A stretch of DNA of 64,000 bases from Flavobacterium aquidurense (GCF_001404985.1 NZ_JRLF01000010.1:372001-436000); one strand, 5' to 3'. Counted from the stretch's first letter, positions 43,219-52,601 are shown. Notes: generated from the sequence alone by a model not told the origin. Translations and numbers: made by a program.

Positions 43219-43902
43219 ATGAAGAAAATTTTTAATTTATTGTTATGTTTTTTCCCCTTTATCACACTAAACGCTCAGATCAATGAGATTGGTGTTTTTC
43301 TTGGCGGAAGTAACTTTGTAGGAGACGTAGGAAGTACAACTTATATTAATCCGGACAAACTGGCTTTTGGTATTTTATATAAGTGGAATAAAAGCCCCCG
43401 TCATTCTTACCGTTTTTCATACACACAATCAACTGTTTCCGGAAATGATCGCGATTCAGAAGAAACTGGAAGAAATAGAAGAGGTTATAGTTTTGATAAT
43501 ACTATAAAAGAACTTTCTGCAGGTCTGGAATTTAATTTTTTTGATTTTAATCTTCATGATTATCATCCAAAAATTACACCTTATATATATTCCGGATTAA
43601 GCTATTTTATGTATGACAAATTATACGTAACCGGAGGACAAACTAAAAAAGATAAAAACGGAGGTTCTATTGCCATACCAATGACATTAGGAATCAAATC
43701 GAATATAACACCTCATTTAATTTTAGGTGCAGAAGTTGGAGCCCGCTACACCTTTACAGATGATATTGACGGAAGTAACCCAAGCAGTGGTAATTTGAAA
43801 CCGCTGCATTTTGGAAATTTAAATAATAATGACTGGTATGTCTTTTCGGGTGTGACTTTAACGTATACCTTTGGACAAAAACCTTGCTATTGCGCAGAAT
43901 AA
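43219..43902 (+). CDS. DUF6089-type outer-membrane beta-barrel protein
   Basis: The 227-residue product has a signal peptide (to about residue 20) and an 8-strand-like barrel. It opens with EIGVFLGGSNFVGDVGSTTYINPDKLAFGILYKWN and ends with WYVFSGVTLTYTFG followed by a short cysteine-containing tail (KPCYCAE). The family is known in Bacteroidota immediately upstream of uppS and bamA, as here, which suggests a role in outer-membrane assembly or a structural barrel. No function is established. Four bases separate its stop from the uppS start. Confidence 0.85.
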   Translation: MKKIFNLLLCFFPFITLNAQINEIGVFLGGSNFVGDVGSTTYINPDKLAFGILYKWNKSPRHSYRFSYTQSTVSGNDRDSEETGRNRRGYSFDNTIKELSAGLEFNFFDFNLHDYHPKITPYIYSGLSYFMYDKLYVTGGQTKKDKNGGSIAIPMTLGIKSNITPHLILGAEVGARYTFTDDIDGSNPSSGNLKPLHFGNLNNNDWYVFSGVTLTYTFGQKPCYCAE

Positions 43903-43906
43903 TAAA

Positions 43907-44647
43907 ATGAATTTACTAGACTCTATAGATCAAACAAACTTACCCAAACATTTGGCCATTATTATGGACGGAAATGGTCGTTGGGCAAAACAACAAGGTT
44001 TTTTAAGAGCATTTGGTCACGAAAACGGGACAAAATCTGTAAAAAAAACAATTAAAACTTGTGCTAAACTTGGCATTGAGTATTTAACCCTATATGCTTT
44101 TTCGACAGAAAACTGGAATCGTCCTAAATTAGAAGTCGATGCATTAATGAAAATACTAATCAATTCATTAAAAAAAGAGCTTGTAACTCTGCAAGAAAAC
44201 AATATCAAACTTAATGCGATTGGAAATCTTGAGAAATTACCAAAATCAGCTCAAAAAGAGCTTCTTGATGTAATAGACAAAACCAAAAATAATACGCGTC
44301 TTACACTAACTCTCGCTTTAAGTTACGGATCAAGAGAAGAATTGGTAAATGCTGTGAGAATCATCAGTGATAAAGTTAAAAATAATATAATTTCAATAGA
44401 CACTATTGACGATTCAATTATAAATGAGCATCTTTACACGCAAAATTTACCTGACGTAGATTTATTAATACGAACAAGTGGAGAACATAGAATAAGTAAT
44501 TTTTTGCTATGGCAGATAGCCTATGCAGAACTATATTTTACGAATGTGTTGTGGCCAGACTTTAAAGATCAAGATTTATATGAGGCTATTATTAGTTATC
44601 AAAAAAGAGAACGTAGATTTGGAAAAACCAGCGAACAAATTAAATAA
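43907..44647 (+). CDS. uppS: Isoprenyl (undecaprenyl) diphosphate synthase
   Basis: The 246-residue cis-prenyltransferase makes the C55 carrier for peptidoglycan and O-antigen synthesis. The signature IIMDGNGRWAKQQG carries catalytic Asp21. It is followed by LTLYAFSTENW and the C-terminal DLLIRTSGEHRISNFLLWQIAYAELYF. The ATG at 43907 is preferred over a TTG at 43871 that would overlap the upstream gene. The 3' end overlaps the longest open frame of bamA. Confidence 0.96.
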   Translation: MNLLDSIDQTNLPKHLAIIMDGNGRWAKQQGFLRAFGHENGTKSVKKTIKTCAKLGIEYLTLYAFSTENWNRPKLEVDALMKILINSLKKELVTLQENNIKLNAIGNLEKLPKSAQKELLDVIDKTKNNTRLTLTLALSYGSREELVNAVRIISDKVKNNIISIDTIDDSIINEHLYTQNLPDVDLLIRTSGEHRISNFLLWQIAYAELYFTNVLWPDFKDQDLYEAIISYQKRERRFGKTSEQIK

Positions 44648-44654
44648 TATTTTA

Positions 44655-47327
44655 GTGTTACAAAAAAGAATACAAATAGTCTTTACCCTACTTCTTTTGG
44701 GTAGTTTTTCACAAATAAAAGCACAAGAAAGAGTTCCTTTTGATCAGGGAAAAAAATATATTCTTGCTAAAGTTTCTGTTGTTGGTAAAATAAGCTTCAA
44801 TGAACAAACCGTAGTTACATTTTCAGGTCTTCAAAAAGGACAAGAGATAACAGTGCCAGGAGAAGAAATTAGTGGCGCCATTAAAAAGTTAGGCAAACTT
44901 GGTCTTTTTGACGAAATTGCCTTCTATATTAATAAGGTAGAAAACGACAGTATTTATCTTGATTTAAATATCGTTGAATTACCTAAACTAAATGAAGTAA
45001 AATTTGTTGGTATTAAGAAAAGTAAAGTCGAAGGATTAATTAAGGATAACAATTTGACCAAAAACAAAATTGTAAACGAAAACTTAATTACTACAACCAA
45101 AAATTATATAGAAAACAAATACAAAAAAGAAGGTTTTTACAACACCAAAGTTACTATTACAAATACTCCTGATACCATAAACGGCCATCAGGTAAATATG
45201 CTTGTCAGGGTAGACAAAGGTGATAAAGTAAAAATTAGCAGCATTGATTTCATTGGTAACAAACAACTTACGGGCAACCAATTAAGAGCTGCCATGAAAG
45301 ACACCAAGCAAAAAAACTTTTTTCGTGTTTTAAAATCTTCAAAATTTATTCCTGAAAAATACAAAACCGACTTAGAAAAAGTTGTTGCTGCATATAAAGA
45401 AAAAGGATACCGTGATGCTCGTATTATTTATGATTCTGTTACTTACAACAAGAATAAAAATATGCTTGCAATCAAGATTAAAATGGAAGAAGGAAACAAA
45501 TATTATTTTGGTAATATCAAATTCCTTGGAAACACAGTTTATTCAGATCAATTATTAAATCGTTATTTAGGTATCAAAAAAGGTGAAACCTACAATGGTG
45601 TTTTACTTGAAAAACGTATTGCTGACAAAACAAAACCTGACGCAGAAGACATTACAAACTTGTACCAAAACAACGGTTACTTATTCTCTAATATCAATGC
45701 TGTAGAGGTAAAAACAGTAAACGATACTATCGATTTCGAAATTAGAGTTACTGAAGGACCTATTGCCTATTTCAACAAAATATCTGTAGTAGGAAACGAC
45801 AAAACTAATGATCATGTTATTTATCGTGAACTTAGAACTAAGCCTGGAGAAAAATACAGTAAAGAACAATTGGTTAGAACGATTCGTGAGATTGGACAAT
45901 TAGGATTCTTTGATCCTGAAGCTATTGATCCAAAATTTAAAAATGTTGATGCGGGAGCAGGAACTGTTGATATCGAATATCATGTTGTAGAAAAAGGATC
46001 AAGCCAGGTTGAACTTCAAGGAGGTTACGGTGGTGGAGGTTTCATTGGAACCTTAGGGCTTTCTTTTAACAACTTTTCTGCAAGAAACTTATTCAACAAA
46101 GAATCTTATAAACCATTACCAATGGGAGATGGTCAGAAAGTAGCACTTCGTTTACAAGGAAGTACGTATTTCCAGACCTATAGTTTATCATTCTCAGAAC
46201 CATGGTTTGGAGGAAAAAAACCAGTACAATTTAGTTCATCTATATCATACAGTAAACAATTCTTAAACAACTATGCTACAAGAACTGTAGATAAAAGTAA
46301 AAGTTTTAATATCTTAACTTTACAAGTTGGTTTAGCAAAACGTCTTACTGTGCCGGATGATTATTTCGTTCTTTCACAATCTGTGAGTTACCAACATTAT
46401 GATTTGAATAATTACAATACCGGATTATTTACTTTTGGTAACGGAGCTTCAAGAAACTTAGCGTATACAATTGGACTTTCAAGAAGTAATAAAGGGGTTA
46501 ACCCAATATTCCCGACTTATGGATCTGATTTTAGTATTTCGGCTAAAGTTACTCCTCCTTACTCTTTATTTAACGGAATTGATTATGGGGATTTAAAAAA
46601 CCAAAAAGAATACAAAACACAATATACAGGAGCAGCAACTTCAGGTATAGACGGACAACCGCTTAATCCTGGTGATTATGTTAAAACCGAAACCATAAAC
46701 GGACAATCAGGTTATGCAAGTGTTGGATCTGATTATGCAAATGCTGATACTGACCAGGGAAAAGTGGATCAAAAGAAATACAACTGGTTAGAGTATTATA
46801 AAATTAAATTTAAAGCAGACTGGTATACTAAATTATATGGTAAATTAGTTTTAAGAACATTAACTGAGTTTGGTTTCTTAGGTGCTTATGATCAATCAAG
46901 AGGTGTTGTACCATTTGAACGTTTCTATTTAGGAGGAGACGGTATGGCAAACTACTCTATGGATGGTAGAGAAACAGTACAGTTAAGAGGATATGAAAAT
47001 AACTCATTGACTCCTGTAAATGCAAACGGGGAACAAATTGGAGCAACTATTTATAATAAATTCTCTATGGAATTACGTTATCCAATTACATTAAAATCAT
47101 CTGCATCGATCTATGCATTAGCATTTTTAGAAGCTGGATCATCATACCCAACGTTTAAAGATTACAACCCATTTGACCTTAATCGTTCTGCCGGTGTTGG
47201 TTTACGTGTATTCATGCCAGCATTTGGATTATTAGGTATTGACTGGGGTTATGGATTTGATCCTCAGCCAGGAGAAACTAAAGCACACGGTAAAGAAATT
47301 CACTTTATCATTGGGCAACAGTTTTAG
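44655..47327 (+). CDS. bamA: Outer-membrane protein assembly factor BamA
   Basis: The protein of about 890 residues inserts beta-barrel proteins into the outer membrane. Its signal peptide (QIVFTLLLLGSFSQIKAQ) is followed by five POTRA domains (about 28-440) and a 16-strand barrel (GGYGGGGFIGTLGLSFNNFS through HFIIGQQF, with terminal Phe). No ATG precedes the signal peptide in frame at a sensible place. GTG at 44655 gives a normal signal peptide 7 bases after uppS; TTG at 44619 is an alternative overlapping uppS by 29 bases. The upstream longer frame is not supported. Confidence 0.94.
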   Translation: MLQKRIQIVFTLLLLGSFSQIKAQERVPFDQGKKYILAKVSVVGKISFNEQTVVTFSGLQKGQEITVPGEEISGAIKKLGKLGLFDEIAFYINKVENDSIYLDLNIVELPKLNEVKFVGIKKSKVEGLIKDNNLTKNKIVNENLITTTKNYIENKYKKEGFYNTKVTITNTPDTINGHQVNMLVRVDKGDKVKISSIDFIGNKQLTGNQLRAAMKDTKQKNFFRVLKSSKFIPEKYKTDLEKVVAAYKEKGYRDARIIYDSVTYNKNKNMLAIKIKMEEGNKYYFGNIKFLGNTVYSDQLLNRYLGIKKGETYNGVLLEKRIADKTKPDAEDITNLYQNNGYLFSNINAVEVKTVNDTIDFEIRVTEGPIAYFNKISVVGNDKTNDHVIYRELRTKPGEKYSKEQLVRTIREIGQLGFFDPEAIDPKFKNVDAGAGTVDIEYHVVEKGSSQVELQGGYGGGGFIGTLGLSFNNFSARNLFNKESYKPLPMGDGQKVALRLQGSTYFQTYSLSFSEPWFGGKKPVQFSSSISYSKQFLNNYATRTVDKSKSFNILTLQVGLAKRLTVPDDYFVLSQSVSYQHYDLNNYNTGLFTFGNGASRNLAYTIGLSRSNKGVNPIFPTYGSDFSISAKVTPPYSLFNGIDYGDLKNQKEYKTQYTGAATSGIDGQPLNPGDYVKTETINGQSGYASVGSDYANADTDQGKVDQKKYNWLEYYKIKFKADWYTKLYGKLVLRTLTEFGFLGAYDQSRGVVPFERFYLGGDGMANYSMDGRETVQLRGYENNSLTPVNANGEQIGATIYNKFSMELRYPITLKSSASIYALAFLEAGSSYPTFKDYNPFDLNRSAGVGLRVFMPAFGLLGIDWGYGFDPQPGETKAHGKEIHFIIGQQF

Positions 47328-47339
47328 TAGAAAATTTAT

Positions 47340-47347
47340 TACATTTG
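47340..47347 (+). promoter_or_regulatory. Internal promoter -7 element before the first ompH
   Basis: TACATTTG matches TAnnTTTG and lies 28 bases before the ompH ATG. It would allow the chaperone genes to be expressed apart from bamA. Confidence 0.45.
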
Positions 47348-47375
47348 TGTAAAAATTTTGATATAGACTAATGTT

Positions 47376-48377
47376 ATGAGAAAACAATTTTTATTTATAT
47401 TTTTAGCTCTGGTTGCAGTAAATGCAAGCCAGGCTCAGACAAGAACGACAAGAATTGGTTACATTGACATGGAATATATATTGGAAAATGTATCCGATTA
47501 CAAAGAGGCAAGAGCGCAGTTAGAGCTAAAGGCCCAAAAGTGGAAACAGGATATAGAAGCCAAAAAACTGGATATCAATAATCTTAAAGAAGGTCTTAAA
47601 GCTGAACGTGCTTTACTTACCAAAGAGCTTATTGATGAAAGAGAAACAGAAATTAAATTTCTGGAAACTGAAATGATGGATTATCAGCAAAAACAATTTG
47701 GATCTGAAGGAAATCTAATGCATCAAAAAGCAGCATTAGCAAAGCCAATTCAAGATCAGGTTTTTACTGCTGTTCAGGATATTGCCGAGGCAAAAAATTA
47801 TGATTTTGTTTTTGATAAATCATCAGATTTAACGATGCTTTTCAGCAACAAAAAATTTGACATCAGTGACCAGGTTATTCGTGTTTTGAACCGAACTGAC
47901 AAAAGGGAACAATTGAATAAAAAACAATTAAAAGATCAGGAAGCAAAAGAAAAACTTGAAAATGCTATTGACGAAAATCCAGCAATGGCAGACCGTCAAA
48001 AAGCTTTAGATGAGAAAAAAGCAGCCAGAGAGAAATTAATTGAAGACAGAAGATTAGAACAAGAAGCTAAGAAAAAAGAATACGACGACAGACGAAAAGC
48101 AATTGCTGCAGAAAGAGAAGCTAAAAAAAATGGCACGGTTTCTGAACCTGCCAAAACAGATGCAACAAAAACTGATGCAACAGCAAAGCAGGCAACAACA
48201 GGGACAGAAGCTACAACAACAGAACCTGCTGTTGATAAAGCTGCAGAAAGACAAAGACTTTACGAGGAACGTAAAAAAGAATTAGAAGAAAGAAGAAAGA
48301 AAATTTTAGAAGAACGAGAAGCGGCTAAAAAAGCAAAAGAAGCCGAAACACAAAAATCAAATACGACCAATAATTAA
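47376..48377 (+). CDS. OmpH/Skp-family periplasmic chaperone with long charged tail
   Basis: The 333-residue product has a signal peptide (to about residue 20) and an OmpH/Skp domain (about 25-175, IGYIDMEYILENVSDYKEARAQLE to DISDQVIRVLN). A C-terminal extension of about 160 residues is very rich in Lys, Glu, Ala and Thr and predicted largely helical. Skp holds unfolded outer-membrane proteins on the way to BamA. The usual length is about 160-170, so this one is nearly double. It is 48 bases downstream of bamA and directly before a second, normal-length copy. Confidence 0.88.
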   Translation: MRKQFLFIFLALVAVNASQAQTRTTRIGYIDMEYILENVSDYKEARAQLELKAQKWKQDIEAKKLDINNLKEGLKAERALLTKELIDERETEIKFLETEMMDYQQKQFGSEGNLMHQKAALAKPIQDQVFTAVQDIAEAKNYDFVFDKSSDLTMLFSNKKFDISDQVIRVLNRTDKREQLNKKQLKDQEAKEKLENAIDENPAMADRQKALDEKKAAREKLIEDRRLEQEAKKKEYDDRRKAIAAEREAKKNGTVSEPAKTDATKTDATAKQATTGTEATTTEPAVDKAAERQRLYEERKKELEERRKKILEEREAAKKAKEAETQKSNTTNN

Positions 48378-48392
48378 TTAATATTTTTAAAA

Positions 48393-48896
48393 ATGATGAA
48401 ACAAATCAAAACTTTACTAATTGCTGCAATACTAATTTTAGGAGCAAGTAACACAATGAACGCACAGGCTAAGGTAGCTCATGTTGATGTTAGCGAGATT
48501 ATGTCGAAAATGCCTGCAATGCTAGATGCACAAAATCAACTACAAAAATTAAGTGGGACATACGATGCAGAATACAAAAAAATGGTTGACGAATACCAAG
48601 TAAAAATCAAAAAATACGAAGGTGAAGCTGCAACTGTAACTGATGCTGTAAACGGAGAACGTTCTAAAGAAGTTCAGGACATGCAAAAAAGAATCGTTGA
48701 CTATAGAGACAACGCTCAAAAAGAATTGCAACAAAAAGAAACTGACATCGTGAAACCATTAATGGAAAAAGTTAGAGCTTCTATCCAAAAAGTTGGAAAA
48801 GCTAAAGGTTTCCAATATGTATTAGATGGTTCTACTCTTTTATTAGCTGATGGTCCAAACATAACTGCTGATGTAAAAAAAGATTTAGGATTCTAA
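48393..48896 (+). CDS. OmpH/Skp-family periplasmic chaperone
   Basis: The 167-residue product has a signal peptide (ending MNAQA) and a single OmpH/Skp domain: KVAHVDVSEIMSKMPAMLDAQNQL, then a long helical arm rich in Lys/Glu/Gln, then GFQYVLDGSTLLLADG. It is normal length for Skp. It follows the long paralogue by 15 bases and ends in a terminator, completing the DUF6089-uppS-bamA-ompH-ompH block. Confidence 0.93.
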   Translation: MMKQIKTLLIAAILILGASNTMNAQAKVAHVDVSEIMSKMPAMLDAQNQLQKLSGTYDAEYKKMVDEYQVKIKKYEGEAATVTDAVNGERSKEVQDMQKRIVDYRDNAQKELQQKETDIVKPLMEKVRASIQKVGKAKGFQYVLDGSTLLLADGPNITADVKKDLGF

Positions 48897-48916
48897 TAAA
48901 CAGAATTCTTATAAAT

Positions 48917-48960
48917 AAAAAAACTGCTTAAACTTAAAAGTTTTAAGCAGTTTTTTTTTA
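48917..48960 (+). terminator. Terminator of the bamA-ompH block
   Basis: AAACTGCTTAAA (48921-48932) and TTTAAGCAGTTT (48942-48953) form a 12-bp stem, with further inner pairing, followed by a T run. Confidence 0.87.
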
Positions 48961-49037
48961 CATTAAATTAAAATTAAAAAACTAAAATATTCGCAGATTT
49001 CACTTAAATTGGAATATAAATTTATTTGAAAAAACAC

Positions 49038-49045
49038 TAAATTTG
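49038..49045 (+). promoter_or_regulatory. Promoter -7 element abutting the murI start
   Basis: TAAATTTG is an exact match, but only four bases separate it from the murI ATG. If used, the mRNA would begin at or within a few bases of the start codon. Confidence 0.5.
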
Positions 49046-49049
49046 TAGT

Positions 49050-49826
49050 ATGACGAATAACAACCCTATAGGCGTTTTTGATTCTGGTATTGGAGGAACT
49101 TCCATCTGGAGCGCCATTCACGACTTGCTTCCAAACGAAAAAACAATCTATTTAGCAGACAGCAAAAACGCTCCTTATGGTCAAAGAACCAAAGAAGAGA
49201 TTGTTGCCCTGAGCAAAAAAAATGTTGATTTTTTGCTGGAAATGAATTGTAAGCTAATTGTTGTAGCATGCAATACCGCTACCACAAATGCAATTGTAGA
49301 ACTTCGTTCAACATACAACATTCCGTTTATAGGTATTGAACCCGCAATAAAACCAGCAGCTAATAATTCGAAAACACAAGTAATTGGTATTTTAGCAACC
49401 AAAGGAACATTGAATAGTGAGTTATTCAATAAAACAGCTGAGATGTTCCAGAATACCAAAATAATTGAGCAAGTAGGTCATGGACTTGTTCAGCTTATTG
49501 AAGATGGAAACCTGAATTCTCCAGAAATGACTCAATTATTAGAATCCTATCTTCAACCTATGATCGATGAAAATATCGATTATCTAGTTTTAGGCTGCAG
49601 TCATTACCCCTATCTAATTCCTCAGATCAAAAAAATTCTGCCGGAACACATTCAGATTATTGATTCCGGAGAAGCCGTTGCGCGACAAACTCAAAATGTC
49701 CTGCGTGAGAAAGTTGGTTTTACAGATACGCCAAATACAGATCCAATATTTTATGTCAATTCAAATCCTGAAGTTTTAAAATCAATTTTAGAATATAAAT
49801 ATCCCGTTATCGAAAAAGACTTTTAG
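49050..49826 (+). CDS. murI: Glutamate racemase
   Basis: The 258-residue cytoplasmic enzyme makes D-glutamate for peptidoglycan. The two catalytic cysteines are present in VVACNTATTNA (Cys74) and VLGCSHYPYL (Cys182), with FDSGIGG (Asp11) at the N-terminus. The start agrees with the family pattern NNPIGVFDSGIGG, so the unusually short distance to the promoter element is not explained by a wrong start. Confidence 0.96.
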   Translation: MTNNNPIGVFDSGIGGTSIWSAIHDLLPNEKTIYLADSKNAPYGQRTKEEIVALSKKNVDFLLEMNCKLIVVACNTATTNAIVELRSTYNIPFIGIEPAIKPAANNSKTQVIGILATKGTLNSELFNKTAEMFQNTKIIEQVGHGLVQLIEDGNLNSPEMTQLLESYLQPMIDENIDYLVLGCSHYPYLIPQIKKILPEHIQIIDSGEAVARQTQNVLREKVGFTDTPNTDPIFYVNSNPEVLKSILEYKYPVIEKDF

Positions 49827-49830
49827 CATA

Positions 49831-51066
49831 TTAATCTATTTTTCTTTTGATAAACCAAATTCCGTCTAAAGATAAATTAAGCGATATTTTATGGTAATTT
49901 TCTTTGATCAGATTATCTGAAATCCTTCCTTTTTGCCCGTATGAATAGGAGACACGTAAAGCCGAATAGGTGTTATCAATAGGCAAAGTAAGCCCGATGG
50001 AAATAGCGGCATTATTGATTCTTTTTGCATCGACTTCAAGATAACCGGTATCAAAGTTTGCACCTGCAGCATATTGAACCCTGTCCCAATATTTACGGAT
50101 ATTCTTTTTTGTACTATAGGTAAACCCTAGCGCAAATCGATCCTGATTTACAAAATTTCCGTATAATTCAGATTGATTACTGTCGCTCCATAAACTCTTT
50201 TCATAATCCAGTGTCATATTCAAATTGTTTTTAAAGCGTTTACTTACCCCTATTCCCATTTCTAAAGGCATATAATAATCATCTGTATCAGATGCTACAT
50301 TAGACTCTACAGTAGTAACAACCTCATCATTTACAGTTTGTACCGTTTGAACTTTTGAGGCTTTAATATGACTTGGTAATTTAAAAGTTGTAGCAACGGT
50401 AAAAGTTGAATCGATTTTATATTGAGCTCCCAATGTTGCCCTTACACCGCTGTAATTTGTTTTTTTCTGAATACTTGTAATCGAATTCATAATCAGGAAA
50501 TTTCTATTATCAGTAGTATTCCCAAATAATACAGCCGCAGAAGCTCCTACAGATAATTTTTTTTCAAATCTGTATCCATACGAAAAATCAAAATTATTTA
50601 ATCCGCCAGTTCCTGTCGCTGTTAAATAGTAATAATCCTGACTATTATCTATAGGCAATTTTAAATTAGAAATTTTAAAAGCTGAACTTGAATATGGCCG
50701 TAAAGCCACACTAAATCCTGAATTTTTAGTAACCGGAAAAGCAAAAGCAATATGCGAAAACTGAAAATTATTACGGCTTTCGCTTCTTGAACTGCTTTGA
50801 TAAGTAGTTGATATAGATTTTCCGCCAATATCAAACATAAAGTGATTTTGGGGTAAATAAGCTAAGGATGCCGGATTTAGATTATTTATAAACGTATCAG
50901 ACGGTAAAGCAATACCGGAAGAACCAATTGACGGAAGTACTCCGAAATCTGCATCATACAGACTCCCTACACCATACAATGAATATGGTGAACTTGAAAC
51001 ACTTTGAGAAAATGAAGTTATCGACATTAATATGGCGCCACTTAAATATGCAATTTTACTTTTCAT
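49831..51066 (-). CDS. Outer-membrane beta-barrel protein (FadL/porin-like), partner of DUF4270
   Basis: The 411-residue product has a signal peptide (to about residue 20) and repeated amphipathic strands. It opens SSPYSLYGVGSLYDADFGVLPSIGSSGIALPSDTFINNLNPASLAYLP, the pattern of OmpP1/FadL-like barrels. It starts at the base next to the stop of the DUF4270 gene, so the two are certainly cotranscribed. The function is unknown; its C-terminus (LSLDGIWFIKRKID) differs from a typical terminal aromatic strand. It ends convergent with murI. Confidence 0.83.
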   Translation of the reverse strand: MKSKIAYLSGAILMSITSFSQSVSSSPYSLYGVGSLYDADFGVLPSIGSSGIALPSDTFINNLNPASLAYLPQNHFMFDIGGKSISTTYQSSSRSESRNNFQFSHIAFAFPVTKNSGFSVALRPYSSSAFKISNLKLPIDNSQDYYYLTATGTGGLNNFDFSYGYRFEKKLSVGASAAVLFGNTTDNRNFLIMNSITSIQKKTNYSGVRATLGAQYKIDSTFTVATTFKLPSHIKASKVQTVQTVNDEVVTTVESNVASDTDDYYMPLEMGIGVSKRFKNNLNMTLDYEKSLWSDSNQSELYGNFVNQDRFALGFTYSTKKNIRKYWDRVQYAAGANFDTGYLEVDAKRINNAAISIGLTLPIDNTYSALRVSYSYGQKGRISDNLIKENYHKISLNLSLDGIWFIKRKID

Positions 51067-52395
51067 TTAATAAGAGATATAATAAATTTTAAGCTGGATT
51101 TTATTGTTCAAATGTTTTTGATCTCCCAGGACTACTCTATTTACTGATTTAGAAATTCCCGGTAATGTTAGAATAAGAGATGATTTTGAATCTGATGCTT
51201 TTATCATTTCTTTTTGCAAAAAGTTACCCACAGAAACTGTATAACCAACATTTTCATTAAACTCATCAGTCTTTTTATTCAACATACCAAAAACTGCTGT
51301 ACCTGCTGAATTCACTAATGAACCACTGATCCTATTTAGATTATCGCCTACATAAATCTTTAAGGAATCTGCCAGTGGATATCGTTCTGAATAGGTATTA
51401 TTAACTGGTTTCAGCAGTAATTGAGCATCGACAATTGTACCTTTTTCAGAAATGTATTTGAGCTGTTTAATATTAGGAAAATCAATCCTGCAAGCCACTC
51501 CTGTACCAGATTGAATAAATCCCTGCTGATTTGTTAATACGCTTGACAACTTACTACTTGAGACAGGTAAATTCTGAAGGAGAGTTCCTGTTTTATCTAA
51601 TGAAATAGAATTGAATTGCTTTGTGGCATCTAAAATCGTAAAATCTAATATAAAAGGAACCTCTTCAGTATCTGCCTGATATTTTGAATAATACAACCTT
51701 ACTTTACTTGTTGCGACGTGAAAACCAATAACACTCGAAGAATTAGAAGTTGATGGTACCAGAACGAGACCTTTTAAATATTCATTGAAACTATCAAAAT
51801 CAGTAATTTCTCTTTTCTTTAATTTCTGAAATAAAGCTGCTCCAAATGCATCGCTCATTTTAATATTTACGGAATCCTTTTCTGTTGGCCTTGGCCTGTA
51901 CGAAATTGTTCCCAGACTTTCATCATTATAACTTAAAGCTGAGTTATTATAAAAATTATTATCATCAGTATTTGGTTTGACTCTTTGCGTCAATCGATGA
52001 ATATCAAATGTCTGCACTTTTGTGGTATCACCATAATAATAGTTATCATATTTTAGGATCATAGCAATAGAGTCGAACACATAATTGGTTGTTTCTGTAT
52101 CAGATCCACTACTGTTTAATGTATATGATTCTGAAGCTAATTGAAAATAACTGTTTGATTTTACTTTACCGTAAATGGCGTCATCATAATTGCCAATCAG
52201 GATTCTGCTTTGATTGGAAGTAACAAGAGAATCAAAATTTATCGTAGACATGTCGACTGTTACTGTATCGATTAAAATAACTTTATTGCCTAGAGCTAAA
52301 TAATCAGATCCAACAACAAATTCGCCGGCATCAGAATCAGTTCCGCATGAGATGACGGTAACTGCTAAAAATAACATCAATATAAACTTGTGCAT
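51067..52395 (-). CDS. DUF4270 lipoprotein
   Basis: The 442-residue product has a lipobox (VISC, Cys17) and the DUF4270 pattern. It includes VVGSDYLALGNKVILIDTVTVDMSTINFDSLVTSNQSRILIGNYDDAIYGKVKSNSYFQL early, and repeated INIKMSD/LKGLVLVPS segments later. DUF4270 proteins are anchored envelope proteins found only in Bacteroidota and have no proven role. It is directly followed by the barrel gene with no gap. Behind it is a -7 element. Confidence 0.88.
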   Translation of the reverse strand: MHKFILMLFLAVTVISCGTDSDAGEFVVGSDYLALGNKVILIDTVTVDMSTINFDSLVTSNQSRILIGNYDDAIYGKVKSNSYFQLASESYTLNSSGSDTETTNYVFDSIAMILKYDNYYYGDTTKVQTFDIHRLTQRVKPNTDDNNFYNNSALSYNDESLGTISYRPRPTEKDSVNIKMSDAFGAALFQKLKKREITDFDSFNEYLKGLVLVPSTSNSSSVIGFHVATSKVRLYYSKYQADTEEVPFILDFTILDATKQFNSISLDKTGTLLQNLPVSSSKLSSVLTNQQGFIQSGTGVACRIDFPNIKQLKYISEKGTIVDAQLLLKPVNNTYSERYPLADSLKIYVGDNLNRISGSLVNSAGTAVFGMLNKKTDEFNENVGYTVSVGNFLQKEMIKASDSKSSLILTLPGISKSVNRVVLGDQKHLNNKIQLKIYYISY

Positions 52396-52410
52396 AATCT
52401 ATTTTTTGAA

Positions 52411-52418
52411 CAAATATA
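52411..52418 (-). promoter_or_regulatory. Promoter -7 element of the DUF4270/barrel operon
   Basis: On the minus strand TATATTTG matches TAnnTTTG and lies 15 bases before the DUF4270 ATG. Confidence 0.5.
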
Positions 52419-52601
52419 AAATGCACGCTTCTGCATTACACTATAACATATACAGTCACGTGTTTTTGCACTATAAATGGCAAAAAACTATCTACAATAG
52501 ATTAATCGCGGGCAATACTTCATTCAACCTTAAAAAAGGCTGTTTAGTCTATTAAAAAGTGTCATACATATATCTTCTTTTTTTTTAAACCATTGGCCTC
52601 C

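Noticed and set aside
43871..43906. Longer uppS start at a TTG
   Set aside because: It would overlap the DUF6089 gene end, and the family starts near the ATG at 43907.
44523..44654. Longer bamA frame from an ATG inside uppS
   Set aside because: It lies deep in uppS and would place about 44 residues before the signal peptide, which would then be internal. GTG 44655 gives a normal signal peptide.
48054..48254. Cysteine/serine-rich minus-strand frame within the first ompH gene
   Set aside because: It is the reverse reading of the Lys/Glu/Ala-rich tail of ompH; its composition is a shadow effect, and the plus-strand gene is well supported.
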